From Rhizobiaceae bacterium UBA1291 (lineage in GTDB: Bacteria; Pseudomonadota; Alphaproteobacteria; Rhizobiales; Rhizobiaceae), in NCBI GenBank assembly GCA_002307905.1, contig DBUL01000211.1:1-11983 (forward strand): a stretch of 11,983 bases of DNA, read 5' to 3'. The notes beneath the pieces are model-generated. The model made no database searches, was not told the origin of the DNA, and saw nothing but the letters and a program-made list of their open reading frames with translations. Shown in pieces: positions 1 to 5,434 of this stretch (position 1 is its first letter; every line of letters begins with the position of its first letter). A program made the position numbers and the translations under genes.

Positions 1-180
1 AGCCTCGACCCGAAGCAGCTCGAGGCGCTGGCCAAGCAGGCCGAAGCCGCCGGCCTCAAGCCGCCGCCGGGGCTTGGCGGCATGGGCGGCCTGCCCGGAT
101 TGGGCGGCGGTCTTCCGGGACTCGGTGGCGCAAAGCTCCCTGGCCTCGGCGGCCTGCCCGGCCTGCCGAAGAAGAAGTGA
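1..180 (+). CDS. ffh: Signal recognition particle protein Ffh, C-terminal end (partial)
   Basis: The reading frame is open from base 1 and ends at TGA 178-180, giving the last 59 residues of a protein whose start lies upstream of the window. The fragment begins with a short helical segment (LDPKQLEALAKQAE) and continues into a long Gly/Leu/Pro tail with repeated GLGG and GLPG units, ending in three lysines. This low-complexity tail after the M domain is characteristic of alphaproteobacterial Ffh, the GTPase that binds 4.5S RNA and delivers signal-bearing ribosomes to FtsY at the inner membrane. None of the GTPase (NG) domain is visible. The call rests on the tail together with its position just upstream of chorismate mutase and rpsP, a standard rhizobial gene order. 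Confidence 0.85.
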   Translation, partial: SLDPKQLEALAKQAEAAGLKPPPGLGGMGGLPGLGGGLPGLGGAKLPGLGGLPGLPKKK

Positions 181-190
181 GGAAGCTGTG

Positions 191-511
191 ATGAGCGAAC
201 CATCCGTCAAGGAACAGCTTTCCGGCTATCGCCAGTCGATCGACAATATCGACGCGGCGCTGGTCCACATGCTGGCCGAACGCTTCCGCTGCACCAAGGC
301 GGTCGGCGTTCTCAAAGCCAAGTACGATCTGCCGGCGGCTGACCCGGCGCGCCAAGAATACCAGATCGAACGCCTGCGGCGGCTCGCCAAGGACCCTCAT
401 CTGGACCCGGATTTCGCCGAGACGTTCCTGAATTTCATCATCAAGGAAGTGATCCGGCATCATGAAGCCATTGCCGCCGAGCACGGCGGCGTTACCGAAA
501 AGACCGCCTGA
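191..511 (+). CDS. Chorismate mutase, AroQ type (monofunctional, 106 aa)
   Basis: The enzyme converts chorismate to prephenate, the branch point to phenylalanine and tyrosine, and is probably cytoplasmic since no signal peptide is visible. The 106-residue length fits a stand-alone AroQ all-helical domain. The first helix carries YRQSIDNID (Arg14), followed by LAERF (Arg31), VLKAK (Lys42) and DPARQ (Asp51, Arg54). These line up by eye with E. coli chorismate mutase-prephenate dehydratase residues Arg11, Arg28, Lys39, Asp48 and Arg51. In the same alignment Gln55 replaces Glu52, and the last helix (FIIKEVIRHHEAI) has no obvious Gln88 equivalent. ATG 191 was chosen because GAGGAAG (179-185) is a good ribosome-binding site overlapping the ffh stop region; reading further upstream in this frame only extends into ffh. 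It starts 10 bp after ffh, so co-transcription is likely. Confidence 0.9.
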   Translation: MSEPSVKEQLSGYRQSIDNIDAALVHMLAERFRCTKAVGVLKAKYDLPAADPARQEYQIERLRRLAKDPHLDPDFAETFLNFIIKEVIRHHEAIAAEHGGVTEKTA

Positions 512-525
512 CGGCGATCCCGACC

Positions 526-582
526 AACCCGGACCGCCTGAAGGGCGGCCCGATCAGAACCCGGACCGCCGGAAGGCGGCCC
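526..582 (+). repeat. Two tandem hairpin-forming direct repeats in the rpsP leader
   Basis: Two copies of about 25 bp lie one after the other at a 32-bp period: 526-551 and 558-582. The first 13 bases (AACCCGGACCGCC) are identical in both copies. Each copy folds into CCGCC/GGCGG: 534-538 with 544-548, and 566-570 with 575-579. The second loop is GGAA, a GNRA tetraloop. Neither hairpin is followed by a T run, so they do not look like intrinsic terminators. They sit 12 bp upstream of the rpsP ribosome-binding site and could act in the leader RNA as a stability, processing or autoregulatory element. That role is inference. Confidence 0.6.
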
Positions 583-606
583 TAACAAAAACCAAGGAGT
601 AAACTC

Positions 607-987
607 ATGTCCCTCAAGATTCGTCTCGCCCGTGGTGGTTCCAAGAAGCGCCCCTACTACCAGATCGTCGTTGCCGATGCCCGTTCGCCGCGCGACGGCC
701 GTTTCCTGGAGAAGGTCGGTTCGTGGAACCCGATGCTCGGCAAGGACAATGAAAAGCGCGTCGAGCTGAACGCCGAGCGCATCCAGGAATGGCTCGTCAA
801 GGGCGCCCAGCCGACCGACCGCGTCCTGCGCTTCCTCGCCGAAGCCGGCATCGCCACCCGCGACGTCCGCAGCAACCCGGAAAAGGCAAAGCCGGGCAAG
901 AAGGCCGTGGAGCGCATCAAGGAAAAGGAAATGAAGGCCGCTGAAATCGCTGCCGCCGCTGCTGAAGCCACTGCCGAAGCAGAATAA
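607..987 (+). CDS. rpsP: 30S ribosomal protein bS16
   Basis: This is a structural protein of the small ribosomal subunit that binds 16S rRNA and aids 30S assembly. The N-terminal core matches the family well: [24 protein letters not shown], then [14 protein letters not shown], then the [17 protein letters not shown] segment. The family core is about 80-90 residues. Here it continues into a charged tail ([20 protein letters not shown]) and finishes in an Ala/Glu-rich stretch, for 126 residues in total, as is usual in alphaproteobacteria. ATG 607 follows a strong AAGGAG (594-599) at 7 bp. A 95-bp gap separates it from the chorismate mutase gene and contains the tandem leader hairpins. A terminator-like hairpin follows the stop codon. 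Confidence 0.97.
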   Translation: MSLKIRLARGGSKKRPYYQIVVADARSPRDGRFLEKVGSWNPMLGKDNEKRVELNAERIQEWLVKGAQPTDRVLRFLAEAGIATRDVRSNPEKAKPGKKAVERIKEKEMKAAEIAAAAAEATAEAE

Positions 988-1011
988 GGCTTGTCGCATT
1001 TCCAAAGATCG

Positions 1012-1042
1012 ACGGGCGGCGGGTTCTCCTGCCGCCCGTTTT
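1012..1042 (+). terminator. Intrinsic terminator or attenuator between rpsP and rimM
   Basis: A perfect 9-bp stem (ACGGGCGGC 1012-1020 with GCCGCCCGT 1031-1039) with a 10-nt loop is followed by a short T tract (TTTT at 1039-1042), with another TTTT at 1046-1049 after CCG. It lies 25 bp after the rpsP stop. The broken T run suggests partial rather than complete termination. That would make rpsP mRNA more abundant than rimM-trmD mRNA, consistent with the very different protein demand. Confidence 0.7.
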
Positions 1043-1051
1043 CCGTTTTCA

Positions 1052-1086
1052 TTTGTCCCGCTTCGCCGTAAAAGGGCGAGGACAAA
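1052..1086 (+). promoter_or_regulatory. Bulged hairpin immediately upstream of rimM
   Basis: TTTGTCC (1052-1058) pairs with GGACAAA (1080-1086). Inside it TCGCC (1063-1067) pairs with GGCGA (1075-1079), leaving a one-sided CGCT bulge (1059-1062) and the loop GTAAAAG (1068-1074). This gives 12 base pairs in all, ending 26 nt before the rimM start. It has no proper T tract. It could be an mRNA processing site or a 5'-stabilising structure for the rimM-trmD transcript. The function is inferred. Confidence 0.5.
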
Positions 1087-1112
1087 CCTTTCCCACCGGA
1101 AAAGACTGAAGC

Positions 1113-1685
1113 ATGACCAAACTCGAAAACCCCGTATTGATGGCCGTGGTCGGCGCGGCGCAGGGCCTGCGTGGCGAGGTCCGGGTAAAGGCTTTCACCG
1201 CTGATCCGCTGGCGCTTGGCGAATACGGCAATCTGCGCAGCATGGACGGGCGGGTGTTCGAGGTCCTCGACATCCGCGAGGCGAAGAACGTCGTGGTCGT
1301 GCGGTTCCGCGGCATCAACGACCGCAATGCGGCCGAAGCCCTCAATGGTCTGGAACTCTATGTCGAGCGCGAGGCCTTTCCCGACGAAGAGCTCGACGAG
1401 GATGAATTCTACTATGCCGATCTCGAGGGCCTCGAGGTGTACGATGGCGATGGCCAGCACTATGGCGCCGTTACCGGGGTCTATGATTTCGGCGCCGGCG
1501 ACCTGCTGGAGCTCAAAGGGCCGGGCAAGCGTCCCGTGCTCATTCCCTTCTCCGAGGCTGCCGTGCTGGAGATCGACCTCGAAGCCAGCAAGATTCTGAT
1601 TGATCCGATCGCCGCTGGCCTCAAGGACCTCGACGAGGACAAGCCCTATGGCGCCGGCAAGGGCCGTCCGGACAAGGGCGAGTGA
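1113..1685 (+). CDS. rimM: Ribosome maturation factor RimM
   Basis: RimM binds ribosomal protein uS19 and promotes maturation of the 30S head and 16S rRNA processing in the cytoplasm. The 190-residue protein shows both family parts. The N-terminal RimM barrel begins with [22 protein letters not shown] (about 8-29) and includes [21 protein letters not shown]. The C-terminal PRC-barrel starts near [13 protein letters not shown] (about 99-111) and includes the [15 protein letters not shown] segment. A polar tail ([15 protein letters not shown]) extends slightly beyond the core. ATG 1113 is the first start consistent with the family N terminus; the ribosome-binding site is weak (GGAAAAG at 1098-1104). 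The end of the gene abuts trmD, which indicates an operon. Confidence 0.95.
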   Translation: MTKLENPVLMAVVGAAQGLRGEVRVKAFTADPLALGEYGNLRSMDGRVFEVLDIREAKNVVVVRFRGINDRNAAEALNGLELYVEREAFPDEELDEDEFYYADLEGLEVYDGDGQHYGAVTGVYDFGAGDLLELKGPGKRPVLIPFSEAAVLEIDLEASKILIDPIAAGLKDLDEDKPYGAGKGRPDKGE

Positions 1686-1693
1686 CCTCTCCC

Positions 1694-2368
1694 ATGGCTT
1701 TCAAGGCTTCGGTGCTGACGCTTTATCCCGACATGTTTCCCGGCCATCTCGGCCAGGCGCTGGCCGGACGGGCGCTCGAGCGCGGCGACTGGTCGCTCGA
1801 GGCGGTGCAGATCCGCGATTTCGCGCTCGACAAACATAGAAGCGTCGACGACACGCCCTCGGGCGGCGGGGCTGGCATGGTGCTCAAGCCCGACGTGCTG
1901 GCCCGCGCCATCGACTCGATCGGTGATGACGGACGCCCGCGGCTGCTGATGAGTCCGCGCGGCCGGCCGCTCACCCAGCAGCGGGTGCGCGCGCTTGCCG
2001 AAGGCGAGGGCGTGGTCATCGTCTGCGGCCGCTTCGAAGGCGTGGACCAGCGGGTGATCGATGCGCGCCAGCTCGAGGAAATTTCCATCGGCGACTATAT
2101 TCTCTCGGGCGGCGAGCCGGCGGCGCTCACCCTGCTCGATGCGGTGGTGCGCATCCTGCCCGGCGTGATGGGCAACCAGCTTTCGGGCGTGCACGAGAGC
2201 TTCGAGGGCGGGCTTTTGGAGCATCCGCACTATACCCGTCCGCAGGTTTTCGAGGATCGCGAGATCCCGGCCGTGCTCACTTCAGGCAATCACGCGGCGA
2301 TCGAGGCCTGGCGCCATGAGGAGGCGCTGAAGCTGACCGCCGAGCGGCGGCCGGACCTGCTGAAGTAA
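1694..2368 (+). CDS. trmD: tRNA (guanine-37-N1)-methyltransferase TrmD
   Basis: TrmD methylates N1 of G37 next to the anticodon using S-adenosylmethionine and so prevents +1 frameshifting. It works as a trefoil-knot (SPOUT) dimer. Visible motifs are [11 protein letters not shown] (7-17), [12 protein letters not shown] (52-63), [10 protein letters not shown] (111-120), [13 protein letters not shown] (131-143, knot and SAM site) and [10 protein letters not shown] (174-183). Glu168 appears to occupy the position of the E. coli catalytic Asp169. The start is ATG 1694, which gives 224 residues and matches the usual family N terminus. An in-frame GTG at 1682 overlaps the rimM stop (GTGA), lies close to AAGGG (1674-1678) and is a real alternative adding four residues. 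No terminator with a T tract follows. Confidence 0.95.
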   Translation: MAFKASVLTLYPDMFPGHLGQALAGRALERGDWSLEAVQIRDFALDKHRSVDDTPSGGGAGMVLKPDVLARAIDSIGDDGRPRLLMSPRGRPLTQQRVRALAEGEGVVIVCGRFEGVDQRVIDARQLEEISIGDYILSGGEPAALTLLDAVVRILPGVMGNQLSGVHESFEGGLLEHPHYTRPQVFEDREIPAVLTSGNHAAIEAWRHEEALKLTAERRPDLLK

Positions 2369-2384
2369 TTCACCGCGAGCGCCT

Positions 2385-2440
2385 GCCGGGACCCTGCCCG
2401 GCCCTTCGCTTCGGCTCAGGGCATTCGTCATTCGAAATGA
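2385..2440. repeat. Cluster of small inverted repeats between convergent trmD and the TauE gene
   Basis: Three inverted repeats lie in the 109-bp gap between the convergent stop codons: GCCGGG/CCCGGC (2385-2390 with 2397-2402), GCCCT/AGGGC (2401-2405 with 2418-2422) and TCATT/AATGA (2428-2432 with 2436-2440). None has a T run on either side. They could be a degenerate intergenic palindromic repeat or weak bidirectional RNA 3'-end structures. Confidence 0.35.
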
Positions 2441-2477
2441 TTCACTGGATCGTTTCGTCGGTTGCGCCGACCATTCC

Positions 2478-3224
2478 TCACCCCGTGACGAAATAGTAGA
2501 CGGCAAGGCCAAGGCCGGCCGCCACAACGAGCCAGCGCAAGAGGGCCTGGGGTACCCGGCGGGCGATGGCCACGCCGGCATAGCCGCCAAGCGCCACGGC
2601 CGGGATCATCACCGCGGCATGGCTCCAGGACACGGCGCCCGCGGTGGAAAAGACGATGATCGCGACCGCAGCGATGACGATCGACAGGAAGTTCTTCAAG
2701 GCGTTGAGGCGGTGGTAGCTGCCGCCGCTGGCGAGTTCCAGCGAGGCGAGCATCATGATGCCCATGCCGGCGCCGAAGAAGCCTCCGTAGAAGGACGTCA
2801 CGGCTTGAAGGCCGAGCCCCAGCGGCGTGGCCGGATGGGTTTCACCCTTATGGCGGGGGCGGAGCTTCGGTCCGGCCGCGAAGACGGCGGTGGCGGCGAT
2901 CAGCAGCCAGGGCACCATGGCGCGGAAGGCCGGATTGGACAGCGAGATCAGGAACAGCGAGCCGCCGAGCGCGCCAACCGCCGAGACGAGCCCAAGGAAC
3001 AGGGCGCTCTTCCACAGAGTGGCGAACTCGCTGCGATAGGCGAGCGTCGAGGTGATATAGCCCGGAAACTGGGTGATCGACGAGGTGGCGTTCGCGGCAA
3101 TCGGCGGCAGGCCGGCCAGCGTCATGGCGCCGAAGGTCAGAAACGTACCCCCGCCGGCGATCGCATTGACGATGCCCGAGAGAAAGCCGGCGACGAACAG
3201 CAATAGAATTGTGGCGATCGACAT
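2478..3224 (-). CDS. TauE/SafE-family (DUF81) membrane permease
   Basis: This 248-residue polytopic inner-membrane protein belongs to the TauE/SafE family, whose members are proposed to export sulfite, sulfoacetate or other sulfur-containing anions. The N-terminal signature is clear: LLLFVAGFLSGIVNAIAGGGTFLTFGAM, followed by LPPIAANATSSITQFPG. The second half repeats the pattern with GLQAVTSFYGGFFGAGMGIMML, NALKNFLSIVIAAVAIIVF and VALGGYAGVAIARRVPQALLRW. About eight hydrophobic segments are visible. The start ATG (complement of 3222-3224) is supported by AAGGAA about 9 nt upstream (complement of 3234-3239). It is transcribed against trmD and divergently from rplS. The substrate is not readable from sequence. 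Its position inside a ribosomal-protein cluster suggests later insertion and does not imply a role in translation. Confidence 0.88.
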   Translation of the reverse strand: MSIATILLLFVAGFLSGIVNAIAGGGTFLTFGAMTLAGLPPIAANATSSITQFPGYITSTLAYRSEFATLWKSALFLGLVSAVGALGGSLFLISLSNPAFRAMVPWLLIAATAVFAAGPKLRPRHKGETHPATPLGLGLQAVTSFYGGFFGAGMGIMMLASLELASGGSYHRLNALKNFLSIVIAAVAIIVFSTAGAVSWSHAAVMIPAVALGGYAGVAIARRVPQALLRWLVVAAGLGLAVYYFVTG

Positions 3225-3320
3225 CTTGAAGATTTCCTTCTTGGTCGAGAACGGTTATTCGCTCGAGGCCCCGATCGCAATGGCGCCGATCAGAGAAAAA
3301 TGCGCGACGAGGGATGACAA

Positions 3321-3337
3321 ACACCAGGCTTTGGTGT
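3321..3337. promoter_or_regulatory. Inverted repeat in the divergent TauE-rplS promoter region
   Basis: ACACCA (3321-3326) and TGGTGT (3332-3337) form a perfect 6-bp inverted repeat around GGCTT. It lies 97 bp upstream of the TauE-family start and about 150 bp upstream of rplS. The spacing and symmetry suit a dimeric repressor or activator site for the TauE-family gene, but no cognate regulator is adjacent. The rest of the 260-bp gap (3225-3484) must hold promoters for both genes; a TTGACC at 3430-3435 is a possible rplS -35 element without a convincing -10. Confidence 0.35.
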
Positions 3338-3484
3338 ATTGGCCGCGTCGGAAATGGGCCAAGCCCGTCTGCCACAAACAAAGAGCATGCGTATCCGCTC
3401 ACGCCCGACAAGGGCAAAATCCGGAGGCTTTGACCGAAGGATCGATGAGCGCTCTGGCTGTTTCAGAAGAAATAGAGGTTAGAC

Positions 3485-4042
3485 ATGAACATCATTCAGC
3501 AACTGGAAGCCGAACAGGCTGCCAAGATCGAAGCCAAGCGCGGCGCTGCGCTGCCGAAGTTCGAAGCCGGTGACACCGTGCGCGTCAACGTGCGCGTCAC
3601 GGAAGGCGCCCGTACCCGCTTGCAGGCCTATGAAGGCGTCTGCATCGCCCGTTCCGGCGGCGGCATCAACGAGAGCTTCACCGTTCGCAAGATCTCCTAC
3701 GGCGAAGGCGTCGAGCGCGTATTCCCGATCTACTCGCCGCTGGTCGAAAGCGTCGAAATCGTTCGCCGCGGTAAGGTCCGTCGCGCCAAGCTCTACTACC
3801 TGCGCGATCGTCGCGGCAAGTCGGCTCGTATCGTCGAGAACACCGGCACCCGCGCCCGCAAGCTGAATGACGCCGAGCGCGCCGCCGTTGCAGAAGAAAA
3901 GGCACGTCTGGAAGCTGAAAAGGTCGCAGCAGCACAGGCTCTGGCCGCCGAAAAGGCAGCCGCCGAAGCCGCTGAAGCCAAGGCAGCAGCAGAAGCTGCA
4001 GCTGCAGCCGAAGCTGCACCCGCCGAAGGCACTGCAGAATAA
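3485..4042 (+). CDS. rplS: 50S ribosomal protein bL19
   Basis: bL19 sits at the 30S-50S interface of the ribosome. The core (about 1-120) is unmistakable: [63 protein letters not shown], and [23 protein letters not shown]. The family is usually about 115-130 residues. Here a tail of about 55 residues, almost entirely Ala, Glu and Lys, brings it to 185. This is typical of rhizobial bL19 and probably helical. Codon choice changes in the tail, where GCA and GCT alanine codons are frequent although the core prefers C- or G-ending codons. ATG 3485 follows AGAGG (3474-3478) at 6 bp. The gene is separated from trmD by the opposing TauE-family gene, so it is expected to have its own promoter. It ends at a strong terminator. 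Confidence 0.97.
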   Translation: MNIIQQLEAEQAAKIEAKRGAALPKFEAGDTVRVNVRVTEGARTRLQAYEGVCIARSGGGINESFTVRKISYGEGVERVFPIYSPLVESVEIVRRGKVRRAKLYYLRDRRGKSARIVENTGTRARKLNDAERAAVAEEKARLEAEKVAAAQALAAEKAAAEAAEAKAAAEAAAAAEAAPAEGTAE

Positions 4043-4067
4043 AACTTCCCCATCGCGGGATCTGGAC

Positions 4068-4092
4068 AAGGCGGCCTTCGGGTCGCCTTTTT
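4068..4092 (+). terminator. Intrinsic terminator of rplS with UUCG tetraloop
   Basis: AAGGCGGCC (4068-4076) pairs with GGTCGCCTT (4081-4089) in a 9-bp stem (one G-T pair) closed by the very stable TTCG tetraloop (4077-4080). The stem runs into TTTTT (4088-4092). It lies 25 bp after the rplS stop and separates the ribosomal gene from the uptake cassette downstream. Confidence 0.92.
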
Positions 4093-4196
4093 CTTTCGGC
4101 TATGCCCTGTCTCGGCGGCTGCGACATGGTGGCGCCGGTTTGACGCTTGCGCGATTTCCGGCAGGCTGTTAGTTTTTGCCCGATCGGGGTAAATCG

Positions 4197-4589
4197 ATGC
4201 AACATCGAAGCTGGAGTTGGCAGTTCGTGGTCCGCGCCTTGTGCGTGGTGGCGCTGCTTGCCGTCGGCTTTGGCCATCGGACCCCAGTGCTTGCCGCGCC
4301 CTCGCTTTCCGTCGAGGAAATGGCCGCACTGACCTTGCCCGACGGCACCTTGCCGGAACTCTGCCTGCCAGGCGACGGGCGAGGCAGCGAAGGGCAGTTG
4401 ACGCGCGTTCCTTGCGACGCCTGCGTGATTTCCGCCTCGATCCTCCTGCCCGCGCCCGCAGACCTGACCGGCGAGCGTCTTTCCGCTGCAGCAGAGGTCC
4501 TGCTTCCGCCGCGCGTGGAAGCCTTTTATCGCCAGCTCTTTCCCCCCAATGCCGCGCCCCGTGCGCCACCCCGTCCGGCCCTTGCCTGA
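4197..4589 (+). CDS. Small exported protein with CxxC motif, DUF2946-like
   Basis: The protein has 130 residues and an N-terminal signal sequence: a basic start (MQHRSWSWQ), the hydrophobic core FVVRALCVVALLAVGFG, and a likely cleavage after VLA near residue 33. The mature part carries a Cys in PELCLPG (Cys56) and a CxxC pair in VPCDACVISA (Cys73, Cys76), and ends in a proline-rich tail (PPNAAPRAPPRPALA). This layout (signal peptide, early Cys, central CxxC, Pro-rich end) resembles DUF2946 proteins, which often lie next to metal-uptake genes; the assignment is by pattern only. A periplasmic metal- or haem-binding role is possible but unproven. ATG 4197 is preferred, with GGGG at 4186-4189. 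A TTG at 4176 would add seven residues and weaken the signal peptide. It lies 101 bp before the Crp/Fnr gene in the same direction. Confidence 0.75.
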   Translation: MQHRSWSWQFVVRALCVVALLAVGFGHRTPVLAAPSLSVEEMAALTLPDGTLPELCLPGDGRGSEGQLTRVPCDACVISASILLPAPADLTGERLSAAAEVLLPPRVEAFYRQLFPPNAAPRAPPRPALA

Positions 4590-4664
4590 GCCCGGTTTCG
4601 CAAGCGGAATATCGCTTGTGTCCGGAATCATTCATCAAGGCCGGTAACACGCATCGATGATGCG

Positions 4665-4684
4665 ATCCGGCCGGAAAGCCGGAT
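4665..4684 (+). promoter_or_regulatory. Hairpin overlapping the translation initiation region of the Crp/Fnr gene
   Basis: ATCCGGC (4665-4671) and GCCGGAT (4678-4684) form a perfect 7-bp stem with the loop CGGAAA, ending 6 nt before the ATG at 4691. The only purine-rich stretch that could serve as ribosome-binding site, GGAAAG (4673-4678), lies mostly in the loop. The structure could modulate translation of the regulator. A smaller hairpin, CGCAT/ATGCG (4650-4654 with 4660-4664), lies directly upstream. Confidence 0.4.
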
Positions 4685-4690
4685 ATCGCA

Positions 4691-5371
4691 ATGCTACATG
4701 TACTTCCCAAGGCTGCGGATGGCCACGCTCTGCCGCCGCAACTGCTCTCACCCCGACCGAGCCTGCGTCAGACCGTCACCACCCTGCAGATGCCGCCCCG
4801 CAGCACGGTCTTTCTCGAGGGCTTCGCCCGCGGTCCCCAGTATCGCGTGATCGAGGGTTGCGTCGCCGTTTCCCAGACGCTCCCGGACGGGCGCCGGCAG
4901 ATCATCGACATGGTCGGACCGGGTCGCCTGCTGGGCATCGGGACCGGCGAGCGTAACCGCTGCTCGGCCGAAACGCTGAGCTATGTGGTGCTCGAACCGG
5001 TCGGCAAGGCCGAACCGGTAGATCTCCAGGCCGCTCTTCATGAAATGGTGCTGCGCGGGCAGGCGCTTGCGACCCTGCTGGGCCGCAAGAACGCTGCCGA
5101 ACGCGTCGCGTCCGCCATTCTCGATCTGGCAGGCCAGTTCGTCCGGCCGGCGAAGGGCGGAAAGCGCGGATCGATCTGCTTTACCCTTTATCCGACGCGC
5201 GGTGACCTGGCCGACTGGCTCGGCCTGACGGTGGAAACCGTCAGCCGCTGCTTCACCCGGCTGAAGCGCGCTGGGCTCATCGATTTTCGCCAGCCGGAAA
5301 TCGTCACCCTGCTGAAGCCGGAGGCGATGGCGCAGATCGCCGCCGGAACGGCCACGCTCGCAAATGCTTGA
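4691..5371 (+). CDS. Crp/Fnr-family transcriptional regulator
   Basis: This 226-residue DNA-binding regulator has a degenerate cyclic-nucleotide-type barrel (about 25-105), including VFLEGFARGPQYRVIEGCVAVSQTLPDGRRQIIDMVGPGRLLGI. A long dimerisation helix follows (about 112-148). The C-terminal winged helix has TRGDLADWLGLTVETVSRCFTRLKRAGLIDF (169-199), the FixK/Fnr-like recognition helix with ETVSR. There is no N-terminal Cys cluster for a 4Fe-4S centre as in FNR, and the canonical cAMP-binding cassette is not evident. It may therefore be FixK-like, or sense something other than cAMP or oxygen directly. Scattered cysteines (57, 91, 163, 187) are present. It lies 63 bp upstream of the ABC importer genes in the same direction, so it is the natural candidate regulator of that operon. 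The effector is unknown. Confidence 0.88.
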   Translation: MLHVLPKAADGHALPPQLLSPRPSLRQTVTTLQMPPRSTVFLEGFARGPQYRVIEGCVAVSQTLPDGRRQIIDMVGPGRLLGIGTGERNRCSAETLSYVVLEPVGKAEPVDLQAALHEMVLRGQALATLLGRKNAAERVASAILDLAGQFVRPAKGGKRGSICFTLYPTRGDLADWLGLTVETVSRCFTRLKRAGLIDFRQPEIVTLLKPEAMAQIAAGTATLANA

Positions 5372-5434
5372 AGACGGTTCCGTCGGGGCGCCGGCTTCAC
5401 GGATGGAATTTGCCAGACAAGAAAGAGAAAATCG

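Noticed and set aside
3915..4039. Simple-sequence repeat or mobile repeat in the 3' end of rplS
   Set aside because: The repeated GCAGAAGCTGCA-like bases encode the Ala/Glu tail of bL19 in frame; this is coding low complexity, not an independent repeat.
4140..4172. Promoter for the DUF2946-like gene beginning with TTGACG at 4140-4145
   Set aside because: The -35 hexamer is good, but no acceptable -10 hexamer lies at 16-18 bp spacing, so it was not listed as a feature.
4590..4690. Possible FNR/FixK box (TTGAT-N4-ATCAA) upstream of the Crp/Fnr gene
   Set aside because: Only one half-site, ATCAA at 4634-4638, is present; the matching position 4625-4629 reads GAATC, so there is no dyad.
3678..4710. 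Long minus-strand frames opposite rplS and the small exported protein
   Set aside because: They cross the strong rplS terminator and two better-supported genes; they contain Ala/Arg-rich reverse translations with no motifs.
5372..5434. Cobalamin riboswitch, Irr (ICE) or Fur-type box in front of the importer genes
   Set aside because: The 63-bp gap is too short for a cobalamin riboswitch, and no TTTAGAA-type dyad is visible. It holds only a short GACGG-TT-CCGTC inverted repeat.
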